DNA of 64,000 nt from assembly GCA_009768925.2 (NCBI GenBank), contig VHIT02000054.1:62001-126000 (forward strand), given 5' to 3'. This document shows positions 31,922-41,400 of this stretch, piece after piece. Under the pieces are notes generated by a model. That model saw only the letters and a program-made list of their open reading frames with translations. It was not told the DNA's origin and did no database searches. Each line of letters begins with the position of its first letter. Position 1 is the stretch's first letter. This DNA is from Cryptosporidium bovis (lineage: Eukaryota > Apicomplexa > Conoidasida > Eucoccidiorida > Cryptosporidiidae). The position numbers were made by a program, and so were the translations under genes.

Positions 31922-32401
31922 TTAAATGAACTGATTAGGAATGAGTAGTAAGTTAACGAGTCCACTATTAATAATATCATTATTTAAAGGTTCAGAATGA
32001 ATAAGTCTTGAGTTTTTACGTTCTTTATAGTTTTTCAATATAGTATAGATGTCATGTTTAATATCTGTTCCTCTGATAAGTTTATTTCCATTATTCAGTA
32101 TATAATTGTTAATTCTGTCGTCAACCGAGACATTATTTATGTATGTTAAATCTTTTCCACTTTCTTTTAAATTCATTTTATACTCTTTTATAAGTTCATT
32201 GTTTATTCTTTCAAACACATGTTCAAATCCATTCATCAGAAATTCACTATTGTAGTAATTATTAATTTTTTCTATATTACAAGTAATGCTATTTTTGTTC
32301 ATTATACATGCATTTATACATGTTACTAGTATTGCGTATTTAACTATAAATATTAGCATTAGTCTTGGATTACAGGTGATATTTTTTCCCCCTAATATCA
32401 T
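31922..32401 (-). CDS. Small putative secreted protein, unknown function (159 aa)
   Basis: Single exon. Two possible starts: ATG 32401 and an internal Met15 (32359). Starting at Met15 would place a classical signal peptide (MLIFIVKYAILVTCINA) at the N-terminus; from the first Met it would be a signal anchor. The mature part is polar, rich in Asn, Lys and Ile, with one Cys-containing segment (CNIEKINNYYN) and an RGTD-containing loop. No domain recognised; probably lineage-specific. Confidence 0.6.
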   Translation of the reverse strand: MILGGKNITCNPRLMLIFIVKYAILVTCINACIMNKNSITCNIEKINNYYNSEFLMNGFEHVFERINNELIKEYKMNLKESGKDLTYINNVSVDDRINNYILNNGNKLIRGTDIKHDIYTILKNYKERKNSRLIHSEPLNNDIINSGLVNLLLIPNQFI

Positions 32402-33484
32402 TTTCGTGTTAATTTTGTTAGTATTTCATAACTACTGGTATATTTGCTTTAAGTCTTATCTATCTCTAGCTACTAATTCCAGTTAAACTTTGTTGAGAAA
32501 AATATTGGTAAATGCTGTTATGTAGTATAATTAATATAAACCCGTAAATTAATCAAAGATATATTTCTGTTTTCATTTAAATATTAAATGAGAAAAATAA
32601 ATATATATGCTAAAAGTGAATTAATTAAAAATTAAAGAAAAATGCCATGCTATATGTTCGCATTCGAACATCAAAATTTGCAGGGTGCATCCCATATATA
32701 TAATAGGAAGACTACATGTATAAAGTCAAAATAAAAAAGATTTTAAATGACTCAAAAAGGAAAATACTGGTAACAACTGATTTTAGTACTGTACCAGTCT
32801 TTTTTTTGCGAGTTCACATTCCTCTTTTTAAAATTACCACATCTAGCTAACCCTCCAGTATCTAATAATAATGGTCAGAAAAGTAGACTTTAGTGCAATA
32901 ATTACTTTAATTATCTAATCTTCTAAAAGAAGTAAAAAGCAAATTAGACGTGTAGTGTAGAACAAATTACATATAAAACAAGAAGTGAACCGAAAAAAGT
33001 ACCGTTTAGCTTACCATAAACTTCTTTTCGCAACCAATTTCAGAAAATTAGACATTTATTCCACCATCCTTGTAAATAACTAAAAGTATCGATCACTGGC
33101 GCCTAAACTATGTTTAAATAATAAAATGATATAGTTTTCCTATGAAAAGTAAAATTGTTAATCTATGGTACATTGAAGATTGTACTGTGACTCTTTAGTT
33201 GTGTTTCGCCTTTTTGATGTGTTGAGGGTATCTTCATTTTGCAAAATCCCAGATTTTGGGTGACTTTTTGGGAATTTTGTTTAATTTACACTAGAGATTT
33301 TGTTTCAGTAAAGACTCGAAAAAAATTACGCGTATAAATTATAAATTTTTCTGTAACAATGGCATTTAAATAATACATTACCAATAAAACAATACTGAGG
33401 TACAGCAAATAATAGGACGTAATAATAATGAATAGTCTTTAGGACGAAGTAAATACAATAAGGGACCATAATTGCTATGGTTTC
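32402..33484. other. Intergenic region, divergent secreted protein / aspartyl protease-like
   Basis: About 1.1 kb without a supported gene. It contains a GGCGCC box at 33098-33103 and, near 32656, GTTCGCATTCGAAC, a short imperfect palindrome sharing GTTCGCA with the large VMP1-upstream palindrome. Confidence 0.45.
33098..33103. promoter_or_regulatory. E2F-like GGCGCC site
   Basis: Context CTGGCGCCTAA, 382 bp upstream of the aspartyl-protease-like gene. Palindromic, same core as the other sites in the window. Confidence 0.4.
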
Positions 33485-35527
33485 ATGAAGTACAACAAAT
33501 ATTTTATGAGAAGACAACGGACAAATTTACAAGGTTTAATAATTCGAGAAGGAATGTTTTCCCTACTAAGTTTGTTGTTTTCGCTTTTTTGCATTTTGTT
33601 GATAGTAACTTGGAAAGAAGTTGAATGTGCAGAAGATAATTCCAGAATTCCCTTAGTTATTGATAAATTAAGCAACAAAATTGGATTAAATTTAAAAGTA
33701 GGAAATAATACGTATCTACTTGCTATAGATACAATTAATGAGGGAATAAGATTGTTTCAAGAAGATACTGAGGCCTGTAATAAAGGTAAACTAACTTTTT
33801 ATTTTACTGACAAGGTGGAAAATAGTAATTTAGGCCATAGAAAGGGATGCTACAATCCTTATAAGTCACTTACATCATCATGGTGTTTTAATGCTAATAA
33901 ATGCAATATAGGATTTTATCCATATGTATGTGAAAAGAAAAAAGATTTTCCGGATCCAATTCACAATTCTGAATACAACTCGTACTATCACACATACATA
34001 AGAACCTATGATGGTGTTAAAGTACTTGAAAAGAGTTTAGAAGGTAACGATGTTATTACTCTTCCCTGGATGACTCCGGAATTAATACTACAAGAGTTTC
34101 CTATTAAAGTTATAAGAAGCAATGTTTCACTTGGAAATGGAAACAATTGGCCCTCATTTTATTCATTTGATGGATTTATAGGATTTGTTGGTAAGTTTAC
34201 TTTTGCAACAATATAAAAGACACAGTATAAAACAGTTTGCGTTTTAATTATAACACTGAGTTATTAGTGATGATTTCCCCTAATTTACCATCTTTCGGGT
34301 CTGAATCCCATGAGTGTTGACATTACGGGACTCTCTGAAGTAATTCAACGTTACGTTAAAATTAAAAGCTTTTAAATAATTTTAATCATTGTTGCTATCA
34401 ATGATTTTCATTAACTTTAAATAAAATTAGGTTCTTCCATCTCGTGTAGAGGATTATCTATCTGGAATGATGTTTTAATACTTTATAACACTACAAAATA
34501 CTCATTTGATCTAGACTTTATCGATTACAAATCATCTTATATATATTTAAATGAATACCCTGAACACTGGAACAGAGATTTAATATTATGGAGCGAACCT
34601 AAACAAACGGGGTCTATGTATGATGATGCGTATAGCGTGTTTCAAATATACGACTTTAAAATATGTGACTCGTTTCTTCTTCAGGAAATTTCTTCAAATT
34701 GGGTGGCTGTTTTTGATTTATCCTCAACTTGTTTATCTGTACCACCGTTTCTTTTCACTAGGATAACTAAATGGTTGCCTTTGGAATGCCCAAGTAACAG
34801 TGACTATTTAAATAACATTGAGAGTCAAAATACACACAATAGCACAGCTCTTCCGTATTCCTCTTTGTGTACTGTTAAGGAAACTCCACTACCAATAATT
34901 TCATTTAAACTTAAACAGTCTGGAATATATTATATGAACAATAATGGCACGGAGTTTGACGATAATGAATACATTTATATACATTTAGACGACTATTTAA
35001 TAAGCTATAATAATAAAAATTACTTGTGTTTGTTAAATTCGACACAAAGTTTAATGGGAAAAAACACTTACATTCCTGTAGATGATGATTTTTCATACAA
35101 TTACTATTCCACTTCACTATCATCGTCAAATAATCCACCGATTCTCTTTGGATCCTTGTTCTTAAAGTCATATGGGGTCACAATAGACTACAGTCATAAC
35201 AAGATAGGTTTTTACCAGAAATTTAAATATCACAGTACCAAGAACGATACTTATGGTAATCTAAACGTAAATTCAAATTGTCCGACAAAAAAAATGTGTA
35301 TTGGCGACTCCACTTATAGTCCATCTTTGAATGAATGCATCCCTCCGGATTGCTCAGAGTGGTTTTCTTATGAATTAGATAGAGATACAAACAAATGTGT
35401 CGTTAGTTCAATTTATCCTTTTTTAATAAGCTTGGCTATAATTATTTTAGTTTTTTTCGAGATGCACGTTATGTATTTAAAACAATTTATATTGGACAAA
35501 TCTAATTCTATTATAGGTTCAAACTAA
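33485..35527 (+). CDS. Membrane-anchored aspartyl-protease-like protein with degenerate catalytic motifs, two exons
   Basis: Exons 33485-34190 and 34431-35527 (240-bp intron, GTAAGT donor, AATTAG acceptor) give 600 aa. A signal anchor lies at about residues 24-42. Pepsin-fold hallmarks: the first active-site position reads LLAID82-T-I (usually D-T-G) and the second WVAVFD331-L-S-S, followed by SVPPFLF (usually D-[ST]-G-[TS], then PP). The C-terminal lobe has PILFGSLFLKSYGVTIDY and KIGFYQ, typical of family A1 ends. A Cys-rich segment and a C-terminal TM (PFLISLAIIILVFF) follow. Both catalytic Asp are retained but the flap-side Gly of each motif is replaced, so activity is doubtful. The topology resembles surface or secretory-pathway plasmepsin/ASP5-type proteins; function unknown. 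Confidence 0.72.
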
Positions 35528-36743
35528 ATAACATGTATATATTATTAAATATTGTTTCTATTAATTGATATTATTTCGTCCATTAGAGATACTTTGGTGT
35601 TTCAACATTATCGGCTTGTACAATATTATTGGTGTGAATGATTTTAAGAGTTCCAATTTTAATAGCACTAAGAACAAGATTTTTAATTCAACTTGAAACT
35701 AACAAAGCAAATTAAAATGCGATTTACAGCTGTGATAAATGAAAATGCCAGTTACGAGGCAACTTGGAATGGCCATTAACAAAGGCAACACGGAACATTT
35801 ATTATTGAAAGTACAACACACAATGTTATGAGCAAATCAACTCGAAATATTTGTTTTGTATTGAACTAAACTTTAAGATTATTTTACTATTTTTTTGCAT
35901 TCACTTTGAAAATAAATGATTCGTTTTATGTAGTTATTCACACCCGGTCCTTAAAGGATCTTCATTTACTATGTCTTTTTTTCTATGTAAACGAAATTTA
36001 TATTTAAACTATAGCGTGTGGACTTAGTATTTACTACACAACCAAGTGCTTTGAAGTTACATTTACTGTGGCTTCACACAAACATGACATTAAATTTTGT
36101 TGCTAGTCTGACCGCCTACTTGTCTTCCTTTGCTCAAATGCTTCTCACTCTAGAATTACTTGATACTAATTTATTTGATGATTTTCATTATATTACTGAC
36201 TTGTCCTGTCTCACCTTATTTTAATTCATCTGACCCTATATTTAAATACATTTAATCATTTTTAGCCGTATATAAATATTTTATAACATATTTAGGCGGG
36301 GCTTTGTCAATTATGCTTTATTTATTTGAATACAAACTATACAAGAGGAAGTAAGTAGACAAGTACAAGAATAGCTAAAATCAAAGTCATGAGACATATT
36401 TATTAGAGTGGGGAAAACAAATCGTTGTACTTGTAGAGGCAATTGAAGAAATTCATTTAAAGTAAAAAAAAGCCGAGGGAACTTGGAGCCTTGAATTGGT
36501 GAGGAAAAAAGCGAGTAAAAGCGAGGCAAGTGGAGATAACAAAATAAATCGAATAAAGATAAACTGAAGAGGAATATAATTGGTTCTGGAAGTTTGGAAA
36601 ATTCCTTTTGCTTTGTCCCATATAGACGGTATATCAATCGGTTTATACATACATTTAAAGTAGCGTCATATAGATAACATTTGAATCACTATATATATAT
36701 TCTTGAAATTGCTTATATTTTTTTAGATATAAAGTGTGTTGGT
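35528..36743. other. Intergenic / 5' leader of RanBP1
   Basis: About 1.2 kb. An E2F-like GGCGGG at 36295-36300 and a TTTTTTTAG acceptor-like sequence at 36719-36725, just before the RanBP1 ATG, suggest a spliced 5' leader. Open frames in both directions here start at TTG/GTG or lack coding character. Confidence 0.45.
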
Positions 36744-37400
36744 ATGTCAGATACAGATAAAAAGTTTACGTTAGAAAATAACTCCAAAAACAATGAGGAA
36801 AAGGCAAATAGTGTAGATAATGAGGGCAATAATGTAGCGTCTGGGGATGGTGGAAATGGAAGTGGTGATGAAAGATATTACCCAGAAGAAGAAATAACCG
36901 AGGGTGATTGGAATACTCCTCAGGTTGAGCTTAAACAAGTGGAAGTAATGACTGGCGAGGAGGAAGAGGAGGAGTTTTGGAAACACAGAGCAAAACTATA
37001 TAGATATGTAAATGGTGAGTGGAAAGAGAGGGGTCTTGGGAATGCCAAATTGCTTCAACATAAGGAAACAAAAAAAATAAGATTTTTACTTAGACAGGAA
37101 AAAACACTGAAAATAGTTGCTAATCATTATGTTATTCAAAAGGATAGTTTTTGCAAACTAACACCAAATAGTGGTAGCAATAAGATATGGGTTTGGACAG
37201 TGCAGGACTTCTCTGAAGAACAGAAGCTTGAGCAATTTGCACTTAAATTTGGGCAGGCTGAGCAAGCTGATATATTCAAGCAAAAATTTGAGGAAGCTGT
37301 TGAAATCAACAAAAAGTTGTTTGAAGGAGATGGAAGCGATAATAAGGATGAAGGAAAAAATGAAGAAGATAAAAAGACTAGTACTAGTGATGATAAATAA
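36744..37400 (+). CDS. RANBP1: Ran-binding protein 1 (RanBD)
   Basis: 218 aa from ATG 36744; the frame is open further upstream but has no ATG. An acidic N-terminal region leads into a Ran-binding domain at about residues 62-190: QVELKQVEVMTGEEEEEEFWKHRAKLYRY, then GEWKERGLGNAKLL, RFLLRQEKTLKIVANHYV and WVWTVQDF, followed by FALKFGQAEQADIFKQKFEEA. These are the standard RanBD strands and the final helix. RanBP1 binds Ran-GTP and promotes GTP hydrolysis and complex disassembly in nucleocytoplasmic transport. The C-terminal KDEGKNEEDK tail is acidic/basic and disordered. Confidence 0.95.
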   Translation: MSDTDKKFTLENNSKNNEEKANSVDNEGNNVASGDGGNGSGDERYYPEEEITEGDWNTPQVELKQVEVMTGEEEEEEFWKHRAKLYRYVNGEWKERGLGNAKLLQHKETKKIRFLLRQEKTLKIVANHYVIQKDSFCKLTPNSGSNKIWVWTVQDFSEEQKLEQFALKFGQAEQADIFKQKFEEAVEINKKLFEGDGSDNKDEGKNEEDKKTSTSDDK

Positions 37401-37797
37401 TCTCATGGAAATAAAGATAAACAATATATTACTTACACCTACTTTTCTCTTTACTTTTTTGTCTCAACATCGATTTTGCCTTAAATTGCTATTTTTTGTT
37501 CATCGAAGTACTTACTTGATCTGACCTTCTAGGTTCAAACCCTCTGTATGTCGTGTTATCTTTATATTGCTCACAAGACTGTTCTCCTTGATATCAGCCT
37601 GGGGTTCTGCTGTCTCACGGCCACACGCGAGCTGTTCCTGTTGGTTCCCGACTTGTATTTCCGCCTTGTCTCCCGGGCCGTTTTGGGGGAAATATGCATG
37701 TTCTGGCGGTAGTGTGTGGCGAAAGATTTTCTGTTTTCTAGAAAGTAAATTGAACGGAAGAAAATAAAGAAAGAAAAGAAAAACATGCAATATTGAA
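37401..37797. other. GC-rich island of unknown nature
   Basis: The block at about 37590-37720 is strikingly GC-rich for this DNA (for example TCTCCCGGGCCG, CGGCCACACGCGAGC). Both strands are open: a 100-codon ATG frame on the minus strand (37814-37512) starts with a hydrophobic leader and has unusually GC-rich codons, and a plus-strand frame has no ATG. Paired segments GCCACAC (near 37620) and GTGTGGC (near 37714) could close a long stem. Structured non-coding RNA is my leading guess, a short secreted protein the alternative. Confidence 0.4.
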
Positions 37798-38139
37798 ATG
37801 ATGCTCAAATACATAGTGGCCTTGATGATCGTATCTGAGGTACGTTCAAATCCTTATATTTTTAAGGTGCTTATCTTATTCATAGAGACGAGGGTATACC
37901 TGTATTTAACATTAGATATCCTTGTTTCTCTTTTCGACGCAAAAGTAACTACTCAAACATCAACAAAATAAACATTCAATGCTAACTTCACCCAAACGAA
38001 GTTTTTTGCTCGGTTGTTTGTAGACGGATATGTAAAGCAGGAACCACCAAGTAGTACCTGGCAAACTGCAGCAGAAATAATCAGAAATGAATTATTTTCC
38101 GTAGGTTTAAACTTTATTTTCTTCAATCTAATCCATTAA
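37798..38139 (+). CDS. Low-confidence two-exon micro-ORF (59 aa, hydrophobic ends)
   Basis: Exons 37798-37839 and 38002-38139 would join MMLKYIVALMIVSE to FFARLFVDGYVKQEPPSSTW, ending in LNFIFFNLIH. The donor GTACGT is good; the acceptor (ACGAAG) lacks a pyrimidine tract. A better-looking acceptor at 38021-38023 breaks the frame. Both halves lie in the same open frame interrupted by a single stop, which the splice removes. No family recognised; could be a chance reading. Confidence 0.22.
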
Positions 38140-38389
38140 TAACTAAATAAATGTGTAAGTGGGGGTCAACAATATTCCAATTTTTAATATTCCTAATATT
38201 TGTGCAATTGCCAATATGTAAGTTAAATACGTATATGGACGGAAACATATCAACTTTACAATAATAATCACTAAAAATTCTTAATACTTTTAATTAACTT
38301 AAATTTAAAATAAAATGAAAGTTAAAAAAAATGTCCCGTAGAAACATGCCGATGAATTAGTCATAATTGCAATTTTTATTCAAGTGTAT

Positions 38390-39622
38390 TTAATCTGGAA
38401 GTTCACCCGAATTATATTTTAAAAAGCAGCATTTGCACAACTTTAAATCAAAGAAATCACATGGATAATTTGTATCATCCACTTTAAATATAACCTCACC
38501 TCCAGAATATGTGAAATTAAATCCCTTTATAACGTTAACAGTATAATCATAAAAATAGTCCGAGTCTCCAACAAGCCCCAAAGGAACTCCAATGTCTTCA
38601 ACATTAACTTCATCTAAAAATCTCACTGAAATATTCAAGGGAAAAGCCATTGTGCGTTTTGGTATATGCCCTGTAAATGGCAACGCTACTATTCTTGTAG
38701 TGTTGAAATGTTTCGCTAAATAATTTACGGATGAATCAAAAGGAACAACTTCGTCCTCTATTCCCCAAAGAAATAAAATCCCAATTTTTTCTTCCAATTT
38801 AGATAACTCATAGTAGTCCAAATGCCTCTCGAATAAATTATTGTTCCCACCGATTTTAATAAATGTAGACATATGTTTGTGTAATTCATCAATTTCTTTC
38901 TTTCTTTCTTTCTTTGAAATTCCTTCACCAAACTTGTAAAAACCCATAGAAGATAAACAGTTAATACCACATCTAAACACTTTTTGGTGTCTATGTAAAT
39001 TTGAAAGTAATTTTGCTTCATATGACTTTGATAATTTATAAAGTTTGGGTGAATCTTCCTGCGTCATTATTCCTGGAGGGCACATCAGTACTAATTTGTC
39101 AATATCATCAGGATACGTTACTGCGTACTTTACAGATATTAAACCACCCAACGATACCCCTAGAAGCGATATTTTATTACCATTATTTATCCACCCGAGT
39201 TTATCCAATAATTGATTTAGCTGCATTACAAGCTTTTCCACTGATATAAAACCCGATATCTTCCATTCAGACTCACCATGTCCCAGTAAATCATATGTTA
39301 ACACTGTATAACCGTTATTGACCAATATTTTTCTCCATTCATGAAATGTAATTAAATTTCCCATCAAACCATGAATCAAGACTATTCTCTTGACTTTATT
39401 TTTAACATCAAAACTGTCATCTATTTGTCCTTCAGAACTAACTATTGAATAGCGTGTTCTACCCAATTCTAAATCTGCAAATTTACACATGCCTCTGGTA
39501 TTGGCAGCGCATTTAGCTTCATCTCCAGAAAATACAACAATAGTTAGGTTAAATAAGAACAACATTAAATATGACAGTCTTAATGTGAAATTACCACTGA
39601 ATAATTTATTATTATTCCACAT
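38390..39622 (-). CDS. Secreted/ER alpha-beta hydrolase
   Basis: 410 aa from ATG 39622; the frame is open upstream to a TTG, not used. A signal sequence or anchor lies at about residues 15-33 (LSYLMLFLFNLTIVVFSG). Core features of the alpha/beta hydrolase fold: LIHGLMGNLITFHEW (oxyanion region), YDLLGHGESEW, nucleophile elbow GVSLGG, acidic residue LFLWGIEDEVVPF and catalytic His TGHIPKR, a complete Ser-Asp-His triad in family order. Resembles monoglyceride-lipase/epoxide-hydrolase-like enzymes (HG-x-G-x-S and GxSxGG); the substrate cannot be told. The C-terminus has Cys residues (DLKLCKCCF) that could be disulphide-bonded in the secretory pathway. The upstream 0.7 kb holds a structured region. 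Confidence 0.85.
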   Translation of the reverse strand: MWNNNKLFSGNFTLRLSYLMLFLFNLTIVVFSGDEAKCAANTRGMCKFADLELGRTRYSIVSSEGQIDDSFDVKNKVKRIVLIHGLMGNLITFHEWRKILVNNGYTVLTYDLLGHGESEWKISGFISVEKLVMQLNQLLDKLGWINNGNKISLLGVSLGGLISVKYAVTYPDDIDKLVLMCPPGIMTQEDSPKLYKLSKSYEAKLLSNLHRHQKVFRCGINCLSSMGFYKFGEGISKKERKKEIDELHKHMSTFIKIGGNNNLFERHLDYYELSKLEEKIGILFLWGIEDEVVPFDSSVNYLAKHFNTTRIVALPFTGHIPKRTMAFPLNISVRFLDEVNVEDIGVPLGLVGDSDYFYDYTVNVIKGFNFTYSGGEVIFKVDDTNYPCDFFDLKLCKCCFLKYNSGELPD

Positions 39623-40318
39623 TTTGCGCAAGAAATATATAGAAACAATTGCTTGTTAGTTCTCAGATTCAGTTAAAAACAAATAAATACATGTATTCAC
39701 ATGAAGTCAATTCGAGAGTCTGAATTCTCATAAAGCGATGCACCTTAGTTCAATGTGAAGATATTACATTTACAAACGGTATGCACAGTGTATCACCAAA
39801 TATTTTAATCGCTATTTATATGTTGTCACGAAGATAAAAATGCACTTAAAAGCAGCAGTGGTGACAACAAATAATAACAATCACAATAATATTAGAAATT
39901 ATAGTGGATCTGGATATTAACCTTTAAAAATATAGTTCTACAATAAAATATTACCTGTAGTGGCGCTATCATCTCCTGTATTAGAACGTCTATTCAGACA
40001 ATACAAATAAAAGAGGTTACTCATTAAATTCAAAGTCTACCACAAGGAAGTGCAGTGCACTGTAAGCTTAACATAAAGCCGTGAATTACAGTGCAGGAAA
40101 CAGAAGTATTACATATACATTTGTTATAAAAGCCTCAAACGCAGCAACTCAGATGGTACCTTCCAGCGGGTCTGGGTGAGGTATCTGATCGTGAATGGCG
40201 GTAGCGGGCCAAGTTGTCAGTAAATTGAAAATTTATGAAGATAAAAAGTAGAGTCGCATATATTAATTGAAATACAATAAACAATATATATATTTATTAG
40301 CACAGTTAATGAAACTTA
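39623..40318. other. Divergent intergenic region with hairpin and GC-rich patch
   Basis: No supported ORF. A 10-bp perfect inverted repeat (TGCACTGTAA at 40056-40065, TTACAGTGCA at 40086-40095, 20-nt loop) and a GC-richer patch at about 40150-40215 lie in the promoter region shared by the hydrolase and RNASEH2B. These may be part of a non-coding transcript. Confidence 0.5.
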
Positions 40319-41290
40319 ATGGCACACAAAGATTGTAGATACATATTATTCCCTAAGCCACTTTGCCCAAATTTAGATAACGAAAGGGAGCTTGAGATCA
40401 TAATTTTGCCACATACAAGAACAAACACACTTTGTGAATACATAATTGATACAGATACAAATCAGGTTTATGACATATATGAACATACAGAAAGATCAAA
40501 TGGATTAGTTCCATCTGCTTTTATTGATAATGAATGTGTTTCAAAGTTTAATATGTGCGTTGGGACACTGATAGATTCTACTTTTTTTATTATATCTATA
40601 CTTGCTTATGTAAAAAGCAGGAGTAAATTAAACACAACTCTATATGACGCAGCAGAATATTACATTCATAATCTTAAGGAAAACTATGACCCTAATGAGT
40701 TTGGTTCATTCGACAAGATAGAAGGCAAATTAATTGAGTTTTACAAGAAACTAATTTGCAACCCTGATATTGTAGGAAAAATTTCTACTATATGCGATAC
40801 AATTACAAGTATGTTTACTCATTCTTTATTCACTTAACTTAATTTTCTACTTTTCACTTCGCTAATCATCGTATTTATTTGACCTACAGATGACGATAAT
40901 AACAAAAAATATACCTTAAATGATGACAAATTAATAGAGTATGTTTCAAAAAGAATCACAAAGGCTGCTGATATATCTATACAAAAAAATATTATCTTGA
41001 AAGAAAGCACTAATAATAATGAGAATCATGACAATCTATCTCGAGATACCGCTCAGAAACTTGCATGTAATTTATTTTTTGCATGCATGCCTAATATTCT
41101 TACTTATGTGAAGGAAAAGTTAAGATTAAAATTTGGCGAAATTAAATATAAGAATAGCAATGAAACAAACGTATCTGACGGTTTAAAATCAAGAAATAGC
41201 ACTCACTTGAAAAAGATTAAAAAAAATATTAAAAAACAAAACACAAATAATGGGAATATACTTAATTTTATTAAACTAAAAAAATATTAA
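40319..41290 (+). CDS. RNASEH2B: Ribonuclease H2 subunit B-like, two exons
   Basis: Exons 40319-40808 and 40890-41290 (81-bp intron, donor GTATGT, acceptor CTACAG) give 296 aa. The N-terminal half matches the triple-barrel region of RNase H2B: a CEYIID...VYDIYEH stretch, then a G-T-L-I-D-S-TFFIISILAYVKS segment where the family has the TP-x-D-P-x-F-L-L-L-P motif. Exon 2 supplies the helical part (LNDDKLIEYVSKRI, AQKLACNLFFACM, ILTYVKEKL) matching the family C-terminus that ends in winged-helix-like helices. RNase H2B/C scaffolds the catalytic A subunit, which removes ribonucleotides and RNA-DNA hybrids from the genome. The match is by pattern, not a database search; the basic tail resembles an NLS/PCNA-binding region. 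Confidence 0.65.
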
Positions 41291-41400
41291 CTATGTTAGA
41301 CTACAACAACTAGAAATTATTCAGCTTGTTGTTATTAATACTGTTCTTATTAATATTATTAGTTCTATTTATATCTTAAATTAGCTTGTTACCGTTACTG

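Noticed and set aside
36018-36224. 68-codon frame upstream of RanBP1
   Set aside because: It starts at GTG, has no coding bias or family, and lies in an intergenic region.
36311-36637. Minus-strand 108-codon frame in the RanBP1 leader
   Set aside because: It begins at TTG; hydrophobic composition reflects A/G-rich DNA on the other strand. No homolog pattern.
37520-37545. tRNA-like B-box GGTTCAAACCC
   Set aside because: The flanking bases cannot form a 5-bp T-stem and no A-box or acceptor stem was found.
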